DNA from: Adiantum capillus-veneris
Lineage: Eukaryota > Streptophyta > Polypodiopsida > Polypodiales > Pteridaceae
Direction: 5' to 3'
NCBI GenBank assembly: GCA_014529385.2
Contig: CM043956.1
Coordinates: 88,028,221-88,092,220, forward strand
Length of the DNA stretch: 64,000 bases
Below are positions 13,301 through 24,990 of this stretch, in pieces. The translations under genes and the position numbers were made by a program. The stretch's first letter is position 1, and each line of letters starts with the position of its first letter. The notes beneath the pieces were generated by a model. That model had not been told where the DNA came from. It did not search any database and saw only the letters and a program-made list of their open reading frames with translations.

Positions 13301-14296
13301 AAGGCTAAGGATGGTAGTTGGTTGATCCTTATTTTGTATGTGGATGACATGTTGATTGTTGGCAAGCACTTGGAAGAAATTTCAGCTTTGAAGTCAAAGA
13401 TGGAAAAATCGTTTGACATGAAAGACATGGGTGAGGCAAGTCATATACTTGGTATGCGCATTGAGAGAGACAGATCAAAGAAGTTGATTTGGTTATCTCA
13501 AACAGAGTATATTGACAAGGTTTTGCAACGTTTCAATATGGAGAAGGGAAAGGCACTGAGTGTTCCATTGCCACCATATGTGAAACTTAGCAACCAAGAT
13601 TGTCCTGTGTCTGCGGAAGAACAGGCTAAAATGGATAAGATTCCATATGCGTCTGCAGTGGGTAGTTTGATGTATGCAATGATTGCTACTCGCCCATACA
13701 TTGCATTTGCAGTGGGAGTAGTAAGTCGATACATGTCAAACCCAGGCAAGAAACATTGGGAGGCAGTGAAAGGAATATTGAGATACTGGAAAGCTACAAA
13801 GAGTATGCGTATATGCTATGGGAGTGAGGAGCTAAGTGTAAAGGGTTTTACAGACTCAAATTATGCAGGTGACTTAGACAACCGAAGGTCTACGTCAGGG
13901 TATGTCTTTACATTGGCTGGTGGAGCAGTATCATGGCGTTCTAGATTACAAGATTGTGTTACTCAGTCTACTACAGAGGCTGAATATGTTGCAGCATCAG
14001 AGGCATGCAAAGAATCAATTTGGCTTAATCGACTAGTAACAGATTTGGGAATCAAAGAAGAGATGCCTGTGTTATATTGTGATAGTCAAAGTTCTATACA
14101 ATTGGCTCGCAATCCAGTGTATCACTCAAAGACAAAGCATGTGGATGTGAAGTATCATTTCATCAGGGAAATGCTCGAGGATAAGCAACTTCAGCTTGTC
14201 AAAGTTCACACCACAGAAAATCGTGCTGATCTACTGACAAAAGGAATTCCCTCAGAGAGCTTTGCGCATTTTCGCAAGCAGTTAGGTGTAGGGTAG
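10316..14296 (+). pseudogene. Copia-C gag-pol polyprotein, one frame, four stops
   Basis: This is a 1,326-codon Copia polyprotein in one frame. Landmarks are gag (1 to about 220), zinc knuckle CYHCGKKGHMKRDC (about 235), protease WIIDSGASLH (about 315), integrase HSQLGHMSKKG...CEHCLYCKQ (about 445-485), reverse transcriptase with YVDDMLIVG (about 1007) and RNase H with YCDSQSSIQLA (about 1260). In-frame stops are TAA at 11927-11929, TAG at 12059-12061 (CAG in Copia-A), TAG at 12293-12295 (TGG in Copia-A) and TAG at 12614-12616. The first and last are shared with Copia-A. There are no frameshifts, so this is a young but defective copy. Confidence 0.93.
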
Positions 14297-14385
14297 TACA
14301 TCACTTCTCTACATCTCTTGTATATTAGCTTGTATAGTAGCTTCTCTCACACTTAAAGTACCACATTGGACTTTAAGTGGGAGGT

Positions 14386-14577
14386 TGTTGGGGTATAAAG
14401 CCCAATGTGGTCGCCCAGGTAAGTGGGCAGGCCGCCAGGTATGTACACATATTCTTTTGTTAAAACCTAATAAGAACTCACTATGCTCTACACATTACAG
14501 TAGAGCGAGTTCACCATATCATCGTGCTCTTCTTCTCGCACTCTCTCTCGCGTCGCACTTCCGCTCGTACTCCTTCA
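14386..14577 (+). repeat. Copia-C 3' LTR
   Basis: This 192-bp LTR begins TGTTGGGGTATAAAG and ends CTCCTTCA. It is preceded by a purine tract (TAAGTGGGAGGT) and matches the inverted Copia-A LTR at 9791-9982. Confidence 0.9.
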
Positions 14578-14811
14578 ATAGCTTCATCCATGGTGGCAGC
14601 AAGCAGCTGCACAAGGGAAAAATTATAGAGCGCTCATAGACGGTTGCTCGTATCAACCACTACAGAAACGGTCCTTGGGCTGGCGCGAATCCACCAAGAG
14701 CACTAGCAATTCAAAAGGTGTAGGTCTTTCCCGTGCCTCCCTTGTGTGTAAGATCCCATTCTTGCACCAGTCTTGGTCCTCTAAAAATCCGCCATAGCCT
14801 CGTGTGAGGAA

Positions 14812-14962
<151 letters not shown>

Positions 14963-15024
14963 CCATGCATGCCTCATGCAAAAAACTCCACGACCTTCCC
15001 TTGTCCACTAAGCTCTGATGCCAA

Positions 15025-15201
15025 TGTGAGACCTAGGAGACTGAGATGCCGGATCCACCGCCCTACCTCCCTATATATAGGACGGCTCCTTGCCCTAGCC
15101 ATAGTTTGGATCCCCAATCCACACTAGTTCAGCCCGAGCCCATGGCTCACGTCCTTGACCCCCTAGGTCGAGCCTTGCTCCTTAGGATCCTTGTCCTTAC
15201 A
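15025..15201 (-). repeat. Small LTR in minus orientation with primer-binding site
   Basis: On the minus strand this 177-bp segment starts TGTAAGGACAAGG, contains CCTATATATAGG as a likely TATA region, and ends TCTCACA. It is followed by TTGGCATCAGAGC, close to the tRNA-Met primer site. It therefore looks like the 5' LTR of a minus-strand element whose interior lies to the left and is truncated at the Copia-C boundary. No partner LTR is visible. Confidence 0.5.
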
Positions 15202-15216
15202 TAGCGACTAAGGTTT

Positions 15217-16520
15217 TTGAGGGTACCAAAGCACAACGGTGCTAATGATGATGCCCCCATGTTTGTTAATTATCTTGTTACTAGGTTGCATCAAGATATG
15301 GGCAACCTTGCTTTGCAAGATGAAGTTACTCAACAACTTCGTGCTTATGGGATTTCCCTTCCTCTCGAAGAGGAGAGAGAGAGCTTAGGAGGCCTCTTGA
15401 TGAGACCCCCAAAAGAAGACTCTCTCCCATAAGAGACGAGGAATCCAAATAACGATAAAGAAGTGAATCCCTAAGTTCCTTCGAAGATGTGGCTCCACGA
15501 ACATGGTGGTCTAGAAGGTCGCCAACTCCTCCCAAGAGGAAACGGTCAACCCATAGTCTTTCTCCTCGTCACTCCAAAAGGGAAGAGATGAAACAAAGGA
15601 CGAAAAAGGCAAGAAAGTGGTCACCCTCTTCTCCTTGTTCTTCACCTTCCTCCTCTTCTGTTGAAAGTAATAGCTATTCTCCTAAAGAATACAAGAGGAT
15701 AGAACATCGCAAATCTTACCTTGCATGGCAAAGGTCCCAAAAGCTCAAGAAGTTCAAAGAGGGAAGAAAGAGTATATCTTTTCTCACCTATGATGGCACC
15801 TTTGGTTCTATCGACAAAGTATTGGCCTTCATCTAGTAATTTGATGTGGCCTTTGGAGATGAGGGCTTCACGGAGTCCTCTAAGTTACACCGTGTAGCTA
15901 TGCACTTCCAAAAATCGGCTCGTCAATGGTGGGCTAGCCTTTGTGGCAACGGCGATGCCCCAAAGACATGGAAGACTCTACGAGTTTCCATCATGAAGCA
16001 ATTCCTTGCAAGCGATGCAAAGGACAAAGTTCTTATCGAATGGATGAGTTTGAAGCTTCTCTCCCATGAGTCTATCCACAAACATGTGGAAAAGTTTTGG
16101 GATTTACATCTTAAGGCTACAGTCTTTCAAAAGATAGACTTCGTCAAGCAAAAGCAACAATTTTGTGCGGGATTACCTGAAGAGATGGCCAAGTATGTTA
16201 ACTCCCAACAACCTGGTTCTATTACCAAAGTAATCCACCACACTAAAGTTGCTTTGTGCATCAATTTCCAACAAGGGGCTAAAAGGAATACTAAGCCCAT
16301 GGAAAGCAAAGACAAAAGTGACGCAAAGGGAAAAGACAATGCCCAAAATTCTTCCCAAGGCAATTCCAACAACAACCACAACAACAACAATCGGTCCAAG
16401 GAGAAGGGAGTTTACAAAGGTAAAAATAAACTCTCTCCTGAAGAGCTTGAAGCTTTTCGTAAGGATCACAAATGTTTTAAGTGTGGGGAGCAAGGACATG
16501 GCTATCGTTCTTGCCCATGA
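15217..16520 (+). pseudogene. Gypsy-E gag
   Basis: This gag region is broken into three frames. The first part (15217-15432) is followed by a basic, serine-rich stretch (15489-15836) and then the conserved gag core (15846-16520), which has SARQWWASLCG and ends in a CCHC zinc knuckle, CFKCGEQGHGYRSC. An asparagine-rich linker (NSNNNHNNNN) precedes the knuckle. Gag would form the virus-like particle. The stops at 15432 and 15836 make it non-functional here. Confidence 0.75.
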
Positions 16521-16581
16521 AAAATTCCCGCAATGAGACTCCTAGAGCTTCCATGGTTGAAGCTCCAAAAGGGGATAATCA

Positions 16582-17019
16582 TTGCAAAGGATCACCTCTA
16601 TCCTATGCTTGGAGAAAGATAAGGGAGTTGATGCCTTCATCTTGTTCGGCCCTGGCTCTACTCACGACTTCATATCAACGGAGTTGGCCACCAAGTTGGG
16701 CATTCAAGCTTTCAAGATGGGAGATACTGTAACTACCGATGCAGCTTTCAAGGGACAACAAGCCTCCGTTACTCCCTTGATTGGAAAGTTGAGGCTTCAT
16801 GTCCAAAGCTACGTCGACAAAGAAGACTTTTTCATCTCTCATCTCCAACATGAGAATGTTATCATAGGGGCACCATGGTTCAACTGCATGGCTGCCAACA
16901 TGAAGTTCCCTAAAAGGGGAGTCTACTTCACCTACAGGGAAAAGAGGATTTATATAGATTCTAGTGATTCTGGTCATACGATACCACTTGTAATTCTCTT
17001 GCTTTTGGCAAATCAATGA
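16582..17019 (+). pseudogene. Gypsy-E aspartic protease domain
   Basis: This 145-codon stretch fits a retroelement pepsin-like protease: GSTHDFISTELATKLG, then the flap region, then VIIGAPWF. The usual catalytic D(S/T)G is missing; the position reads LFGPGSTH, so the active-site aspartate is lost. It lies between the gag zinc knuckle and reverse transcriptase, as expected. Confidence 0.7.
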
Positions 17020-18062
17020 AAAGCTCAGTTTCTGCATACATGATTTTTGTCAAAGAGTCCCTAAAAGGTCCTAATGTTTCATCAAATATAAACGGTAGGA
17101 ATCAAGAAGAGTTAGACTTGTCTAATTTTCTAAAAGGATTCCAAGATGTGTTCATCGATGATAGCCCTATGGACTTACCTCCAAAACGAGGGGATGATGA
17201 CCGTCCAATTGAGCTCCTACTAAGAAGCTCACCGCCTAACAAGCCTCCTTATCGAGTTTCCCAAGCACAATAAGAGGAGATCATGAGGCAAGTACAAGAA
17301 TTGGTAGACAAAGGGATGGTGAGGCCTATCCCGCTCCCCTCCCTTTTTCTCTCCAATTCTTTTAGTGCAAAAGAAAGATGGTACATGCCACATCTGTGTG
17401 GACTATCGAGAACTAAACCATATTACTATCAATTTTTTTTTTCCCGTATTGCGGGTAGAATATCTATTTGATAAGCTACAAGGCTCTACCTACTTCAGTA
17501 GGATTGACCTTAAAAGTGGCTATCATCAAATAAAGATAGTAAATGAAGATATCCTAAAGACCGCGTTTCGTACAATGTTTGGTCTTTATGAATATGTAGT
17601 CATGCCTTTTGGTTTGACTAATGCACTAGCCACGTTTAATTGTTTAATGGAGAAAATATTTAGACCCTACCGCAAGTTCACTAGAGTTTTCTTTGATGAT
17701 ATCATCATCTACTCCAAGTCCTTGGAGGAACACAAGCAACACCTCCAGGTATTTTTTCAATCTTTGAGGGAGAACAAGCTTTTTATCAATCAAAAGAAGA
17801 GCGAATTTTTCCTTCAAGAGATTCAATACTTAGGTCATATTATCTCTCAAGATGGTATCCGTATGGATCCAACAAAGTTGGAGGTAATAAAAGCATGGCC
17901 TAATCCAAGGAATCTACATGAGCTAATAAGCTTTATTGGTATGTGTGCATACTATAGATGCTTCATAGCAAAATTCTCTCAAATAGCAGGACCATTGCAT
18001 GACTTAACAAAGAAGAACGTTAAGTACTTATGGACTACTAAGGAGAAAAATGCTTTTGGTGA
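17020..18062 (+). pseudogene. Gypsy-E reverse transcriptase, truncated
   Basis: This is a Gypsy-type reverse transcriptase with a stop near 17271 and a frame change near 17365. Recognisable parts are ICVDYRELN, STYFSRIDLKSGYHQI, VVMPFGLTNA and the catalytic VFFDDIIIYSK (near 17690), then LGHIISQDG and FIGMCAYYR. The frame runs on past 18062 into sequence unlike RNase H (YFWLLFYSLL), so the element is truncated there. A poly-T run (17431-17440) lies inside the palm coding sequence. Confidence 0.85.
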
Positions 18063-18584
18063 TGAAGGAGTCAAAGATGTAATTGAGCCAACAAGTGAGA
18101 TCGTATACTTTTGGCTTCTTTTTTATTCTCTATTGCTATCAATCTCCTCTTGCACTCTCTCATTCACTTCATATTGCTTACTTATCTGCACATATGCTTC
18201 TTTATTTATTATACACTTGAATCCTCTTTATCATGCAACTAAAACAATCGTGAAACTAAAGAGTGGAAGGAAAATGGATAATGATCCTAATGGCTCCAAA
18301 ATCACTACTCTTATAGTGCAAAGAAGCTCTAAAGAGAAGAAAAACGCTAAAAGAAAGCCAAAAGAAAGGTGATGAATACAAATGTGTCAATGCACGCTTG
18401 CCCACTTCTTTATATGGACAATAAAAATATTTTGACTTTCCATTTCCATTGGGCTTTTCATTTCCTAAACCCACCCTTCAATTATGCATTTGAAATATGT
18501 ACATTTTTTGACCACTATATATCAATTTCTGTGGAAGTTATAGAAGATGCATTCATCTCTCGAAGGGTTTGAAAACGTCCTTTC
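18063..18584. other. Unassigned AT-rich spacer
   Basis: I see no recognisable gene between the Gypsy-E break point and the ubiquitin promoter repeats. A lysine-rich open frame tail (about 18250-18372) continues the Gypsy frame but resembles nothing known to me. Confidence 0.6.
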
Positions 18585-19790
<1,206 letters not shown>

Positions 19791-20174
19791 AGATAGTTTA
19801 AAACAGCTGTTGGGATTTTCAGTTTATGTTTGGCAAGGACAGTCTTGTGCTGTCATAAATAGCTCTTGGGAATTGCCTCCAATGGTCAATATTACTGAGA
19901 TCTGTACATGATGATTTATAGTTGATTATTTATTTCAAAGTTTCTGTCAAGAGAGGCTTTTTTGGCTTGTTTTGCCTATGCCTTTTCTAAAAGCATTTTA
20001 TGTTAATTGATCTAATTGGTTTTCATGTATCCCTTGCTTTCATTGTTTTGGTGAGTGTTTTGAGCCTCTCTTACAATTCGTAAGTTCAGACTTTTCTAAG
20101 TATGGTTTGTCCTGTTTTGTGCTTCTTTTGGGTCGGTTGGGCTTCTTTCTGAGCATGATGTTCTGCGTATGTAC
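19791..20174 (+). other. Polyubiquitin 3' flank
   Basis: This is AT-rich sequence following the stop codon, probably the 3' UTR and downstream DNA. I see no further gene and no clear AATAAA signal. Confidence 0.5.
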
Positions 20175-20660
20175 ATGGGATGGGAAAGCAGATCCATCGT
20201 GAGATTTTGAGGGAGGTGGCGTTGGAGTCATGCTGTGCTTTTGTAGATATGTATGCGAAGTCTGGAACCTTTGATTGGGGCAGTAGCCAGGCAGGAACCA
20301 TGATGAGTGAGATATTGAGGCAGGGTTTGTTGGAGCATCATACTCTGCTGGTGATGCTTTTGTAGATATCTATGCGAAGTGTGGCACCTGGCATTGATTG
20401 ATTGACAACGATCGCCCTTGAGTGTGAGCTGAGCTGGCCTAGACTTTCCAGTAGGGCATCAAATCACCATTTTTTAAATCTTAAGAGATGTTTTGGGCAA
20501 GTTCAACCACTCTTGACTGGTCTTGAATAGCTACTGTGTGTGGGCACCCTAACAATTGAAGTGACCTATGTGCGCATCCTCAAAGCTCGTGCTGTGATTG
20601 AATTTGCTAAGTGTGGTGCTGTTTGCCAAGTGCAATGTGTCCCTGGGAAGCTCCCTTGCA
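20175..20660 (+). pseudogene. Pentatricopeptide-repeat (PPR) gene fragments
   Basis: Short decayed pieces resemble plant PPR proteins, which bind organelle RNA. At 20180-20300 the translation reads GKQIHREILREVALE and AFVDMYAKSGTF. At 20330-20395 a second piece reads AFVDIYAKCGTW, and near 20600-20650 KCGAVCQ-like sequence recurs in another frame. The phrases match the PPR helix-turn-helix consensus, but stops and frame changes leave no usable gene. It is likely a relic left by duplication. Confidence 0.55.
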
Positions 20661-22779
20661 ACACCGCATAATACAGGATATGCACAAAACAGCCAAGGTC
20701 AAGAAACTCTTGATTGTTATGAACCCTTGCAATGAGACGGCATTCTTCTAAATGAAGTCTGCTCCTTGAGAACAAGCCCCTTTGCCGGGCCTTCACCTCT
20801 ACTCATTTCAATTTGCATCAATGGGGTGAGGTGATCTAATTCATGGACAAAAATCCACACTAAAGAGAACATGCTTATAGTAAAAAATATATCTTAGATT
20901 TGGGATTGACCTGGGTCCCTGCAAACGCCTTCAATACTCCAATTTTCCTTTGAGAATCTCAACCTCTCCCTTCCTAGGGCAAGTCCCTTATGAAAAATAC
21001 TCCTCTGATCATATGGCATGAAAAATACTCCTGTGATCATATGGCATGACTTCCGTTTCACAAATTTTAGTTTGACTCAATATTTTCCTTTGTTTTAGTT
21101 TGATTTTAGCATGATGACTTCTAGTAGCACTCAAAACCTTGCACTTGTTTGTGCAGCCTTTTCTAATAGCTACCCACTTTTATCATGCACAATGCAAACA
21201 TAGTATATCATACAATATCCCAAGCAACAATTCTTTTTGAAGTCACAATATTAATCACCTCATTTTGCTTGATTCCTCCAGCCACTAAAGAATGTCTCCA
21301 AGTGTCCAACTAGCACACTATAAGGATTACCCGCGAACTGTCTAGCTCATTAGGTTCACACTAATGTGCTATACCTTGTGACAGTACAGATTGTTGAGCT
21401 CATTGTGGTTAAAATACACTGTAAGCATAGTGTCTTCCACACATTTGAAACCACCAAACAAGGTAACAATTTCGTGATTCATTGATTTACTTTCCATATA
21501 GAGGAAAAGATTGTATACAAAACCCTTCTTCTACGCTTTGCTAAAGTTATCGAATGGGATAGGAAAGCCTTATTGATTTTCACTTGCTAGGTCACATGAC
21601 TTATCTTCCATGGATTGATAATGTCTCAAACTCTTGAGCCACTACTCTCTTAGTTAAAGAGGAACTACTTAGCATTGGATTCTTGCATCAGTAAGGCTAT
21701 GATTATTTGTACACACCTATATCTAGCATAGTAATTATCGTGTCTTCTTGCATCACCTAAGAAGTTCAATTGCCCATTTAATAATTTCTCCAATTGAGCC
21801 TCTAATTGTGCATGCAATCATTTGTTTGCCATCATTATCTCCCAAGTGTGCACTCAACTTCATACACGTAAGAAAATACAGTGACCATTCTCATGAAAGG
21901 TCTTTAGAATATATATGGATTATTGGAATTAGGGTTGTTGGGATTCACACACAACTTGGAGAAGATGAAGAAGTTCAAGGTACACAATTAGTCTAAAAAG
22001 TCTAAAAATTAGAAAGATAAGTTAGCCCTAGAGTGATAAGTGTATATACAATGCACGGGGGCAAAAGCCTTTTAGTGAGGGAAAAAGTATCCCGACAATC
22101 ATAAGTGTGCTCACACACATCACTACCACATATATGGTAGTATGGATGTCCCTTATAAGCTATTTCTACTAGTATATGTTGAGTTGACCTGTAGCGATAA
22201 TAACGGGTTGATGAATGCCTTATCTTTTCTATTGCACAAGGGCTCCTTATTAGTATTCTAGCATGACATGTGCTAACTTGATAGCATGGGTTAGCTTGAG
22301 TATAATTTCAATCTTTTATAGCACAATGATGACATGTTATGTATGTAGATCAAAACCACATCTCATGAATATGTGTTTTATACAAGACAAAGCACTACAT
22401 TCAACTATATAGTTAGTATGTTTTCTCACAGTGATCCTGTGAAAATTGCATTAAGAAATGCTAAGTTAGCTATTGGACATGCCCAAAAAGTCCCTCCTAC
22501 TCCCAGTACCTAAGCTCCTACCCTTACTCCCCTTGGTCTCCCTATATATGGTTCTAGAACATTCTTGGATAGGAAAAAAGGAAAAAAATGTAAAAACTTT
22601 CATTTTAATTCCTTTATAATATGAGAGTCAATTTGAGCATCCATTTTTTTCTACTTTATGCATATCCCATAGATTAATTCCACCTTTGTGATGTAGGATG
22701 GAATGTTAGCTTGGGTCTCTATCTAAGTTGCTGAGAAACCTCTCTATACTACCATGACTATCATTGACCTAGCACCATC

Positions 22780-23100
22780 CAAAGTGCGACATCCCTTCAC
22801 TACCAAATGAATGTAGTGGCTTTGATTCTTGGGGCAGTGTGTACAACCAAATGGAGTTCCATAGAATCCCAAAGAATCCTAGGACATTGGTATTGTCCAA
22901 CTCAAGACACAATTTATAAAGAGGCTCTAGCAAAATGGCAAAGGGGTGATTTTATGTAGCCAATAGTGCTACTATGAAAGGTTGACCACATTGAGAGCAT
23001 GCACATTGATGTGGTTGCAAGTATGATCTTGTAGGGGCCACTACATGTAAAATCTATATATCGCGTGCAATCATTGAATGTTTATACAACCATTATTCTA
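22780..23100. repeat. Dispersed repeat R1, copy 1
   Basis: This segment (starting near GACATCCCTTCACTACC) matches 24028-24310, in the same orientation, with point changes and a short gap. Shared blocks include GAGAGCATGCACAT and GTGGTTGCAAGTATGATCTTG. The family is unknown to me. Confidence 0.75.
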
Positions 23101-23122
23101 TTCAATCTGTAAATTCTTTTTG

Positions 23123-23148
23123 CCCCCCCCCCCCCCCCCCCCCCCCCC
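23123..23148. repeat. Poly-C tract (26 bases)
   Basis: An uninterrupted run of C between AT-rich flanks. Similar C or G runs occur at 32108-32121 (G), 41348-41370 (C), 53152-53185 (G) and 59889-59917 (C). Confidence 0.95.
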
Positions 23149-23249
23149 TCCCCTTCCGTTCGCCTTTCTCCATGTGAGAATGTAAACATGCACACCCCTA
23201 GTTGCAATGAGAACTCATTCTTAGTGTTCTCTCTATTTGTGTCAAAAAC

Positions 23250-23530
23250 CTCTCTAGGCGACCACTTAGGGTTGACAATCTAGAAAGACACTATTTTTCT
23301 AGTGCACAAAATGTCTTAAGAACTTGCTAGCCCCTCATGTATGACACGATTTCATATGTGAACTCAACATTCGTTGACTCCTCATCATCTATAGACACAT
23401 GCAACCCTCTTAGGATGATATCTTGAGCTGAAAAATAGATAATCTTTAGTCAAGTGCTCTCTCTCTCTCTCTCTTCCCCCCCCAAACCCCCCCCCCACAA
23501 AAATGTGGTCAAACCGTCTCAAGGAAACAC
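23250..23530. repeat. Dispersed repeat R2, copy 1
   Basis: This segment matches 29340-29640 in the same orientation, including AAATGTCTTAAGAACTTGCT and GACTCCTCATCATCTATAGA, and both copies end in a TC-rich run. The two copies flank the CACTA region. Confidence 0.8.
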
Positions 23531-23601
23531 ATGAGGTTCAATGACTTATTTCTCTTGAATGTTATATTGTGTTTTGTGGGCATGTTGAGGGGATTTTCTT
23601 T

Positions 23602-23620
23602 ATGTGTATGTGTATGTGTA

Positions 23621-23675
<55 letters not shown>
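23602..23675. repeat. TG and AG microsatellite
   Basis: A TGTATG/TG run (23602-23640) passes into AG repeats (23641-23675). Confidence 0.95.
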
Positions 23676-24027
23676 ATGGAGAAATATTTCAATTAATTGA
23701 TTAATTGATTTCATTTTTAGAGGAGGCAGTAGAGACCTATGGCATATGTTTCTTGACATTGGACATTAGAGCATGGATGACATGCTGAACACAACTAGAA
23801 AAAGCATTTGTAGTGCACAATATCATGCTTAGACATATGCTAACACAACATGGTATTAACCTATCACCTTTGAGAAGGTAAGATTGTTTTCTTAAAAGTT
23901 CTCACACCTGGGTAATCCCAATACTAGGAAAGTGCAATAAACATTTTTCATTGTAATGTGGACCTTTTAAAGTCTTGAAGAAGATTGGGGACGTAGCTTA
24001 TAAACTTGAGTTGCATGCACCATAGAA

Positions 24028-24310
24028 AGTGAGACATCCCTTCACTATCAAAATAGTGTGTACAACCAAATGGAGCTCCATAGAAACCCAAAGAATCCTA
24101 GGACATAGGGATTGTTTAAATCAAGACACAATTTATAAAGAGGCTCTATCAAAGTGGTGGAGGGGTAATTTTATACGGCCCATACTGCTATGCCAGGTTG
24201 ACCAACATTGAGAGCATGCACATCCATGTGGTTGCAAGTATGATCTTGTGGAGGTTTGTACATGTAAAATCTATAAATCGCATGTAATCATTTACTATCT
24301 ATACAACACG
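24028..24310. repeat. Dispersed repeat R1, copy 2
   Basis: Second copy of the 22780-23100 repeat in direct orientation. It ends just before a C-rich run at 24311-24325. Confidence 0.75.
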
Positions 24311-24784
24311 CCCCCCCCCCTCCCCAGACACCAAAACCATCTTTCCCCCACGCCTCGATAGTATGATAAAAAAGTAGGGGTGAGACCACACATGTCATAG
24401 TAGGTAGCAATATGTAGGGGTGAGGCCATATGTGTCGTAGTAGGTTGCAACCATGAGAATGTGGACATGCACAACCCTAATTATAACCTTGCAATGAGAA
24501 CTCATTCTTAGTGTTCTCTCTTCATGCGTGTGGATACCCAAGCCTTGCTTCCTCTTGCCAGGTGTGTATGTAATGGTGGATACTTAGTGATATGCTAACA
24601 TCTAAACAATATCCTAGCCAAAGGAAGCTCCTTCTGGGTCCAAAAATAATGAGATTATCCTTGGATCCAAAGGGTACGGTCAATATAGTTTGGTAAAGTA
24701 ATGACCCACCGGGAAACTGTGGTACATGTGGTACATGCACGATGATCATACCATATAAAGTTCACTACAAGAGGTTGTGTGCTC

Positions 24785-24990
24785 TTGTGACGCTGTTAGC
24801 GACGGAAATACACTGGGTTTTTATGACCCCCGGCGTCGCTAAAACCGTCGCTAATAGCGTCGCTATAAGCGTCGCTATATAGAGACGCTCATAGCGACAG
24901 TTATAGCGACGTTTACACAGAAGTCTATAGCGACGCTCATAGCGACGCTACAGAGCCATAAATAGCGACGGTTATAGCGACGCTCGAGAG
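24785..24990. repeat. CACTA subterminal repeat array (AGCGAC motif)
   Basis: About eleven copies of AGCGAC occur in some 200 bp, seven direct and four inverted (GTCGCT), often as TAGCGACG. CACTA transposases or their TNPA-like partners bind such subterminal motifs. The last transposase exon overlaps the inner edge of the array (stop codon at 24939-24937). Confidence 0.85.

Larger units (their letters stand above)
9983..14577 (+). mobile_element. Copia-C LTR retrotransposon, 5' part displaced by Copia-A
   Basis: This plus-strand sister of Copia-A begins abruptly inside its leader at 9983 and runs through a complete gag-pol (10316-14296), a purine tract at about 14378 and a 192-bp 3' LTR (14386-14577). 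It has no 5' LTR in the window. In the Copia-A leader the corresponding sequence continues upstream of AGACAGTTGG without a break, so AGACA is the predicted target duplication of the Copia-A insertion. Confidence 0.9.
15217..18062 (+). mobile_element. Gypsy-E retrotransposon, 3'-truncated and decayed
   Basis: This plus-strand Ty3/Gypsy remnant has gag, protease and reverse transcriptase in order but no RNase H, integrase or 3' LTR. Coding similarity stops near 18062, just after the start of the RT-RNase H connection. Several stops and frameshifts interrupt it. No LTR pair was found for it. Confidence 0.8.
20661..24762. other. Intergenic DNA without supported genes
   Basis: This stretch is AT-rich and full of stops. 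It holds a 28-bp tandem duplication (20990-21017 and 21018-21045, core ACTCCTCTGATCATATGG), a poly-C run, TG/AG microsatellites, and repeat copies listed separately. I found no coding sequence that I could support. Confidence 0.7.

Noticed and set aside
15217-18062. Gypsy-E as an intact element using the 15025-15201 LTR
   Set aside because: The LTR's primer site faces the opposite direction and no 3' LTR is present.
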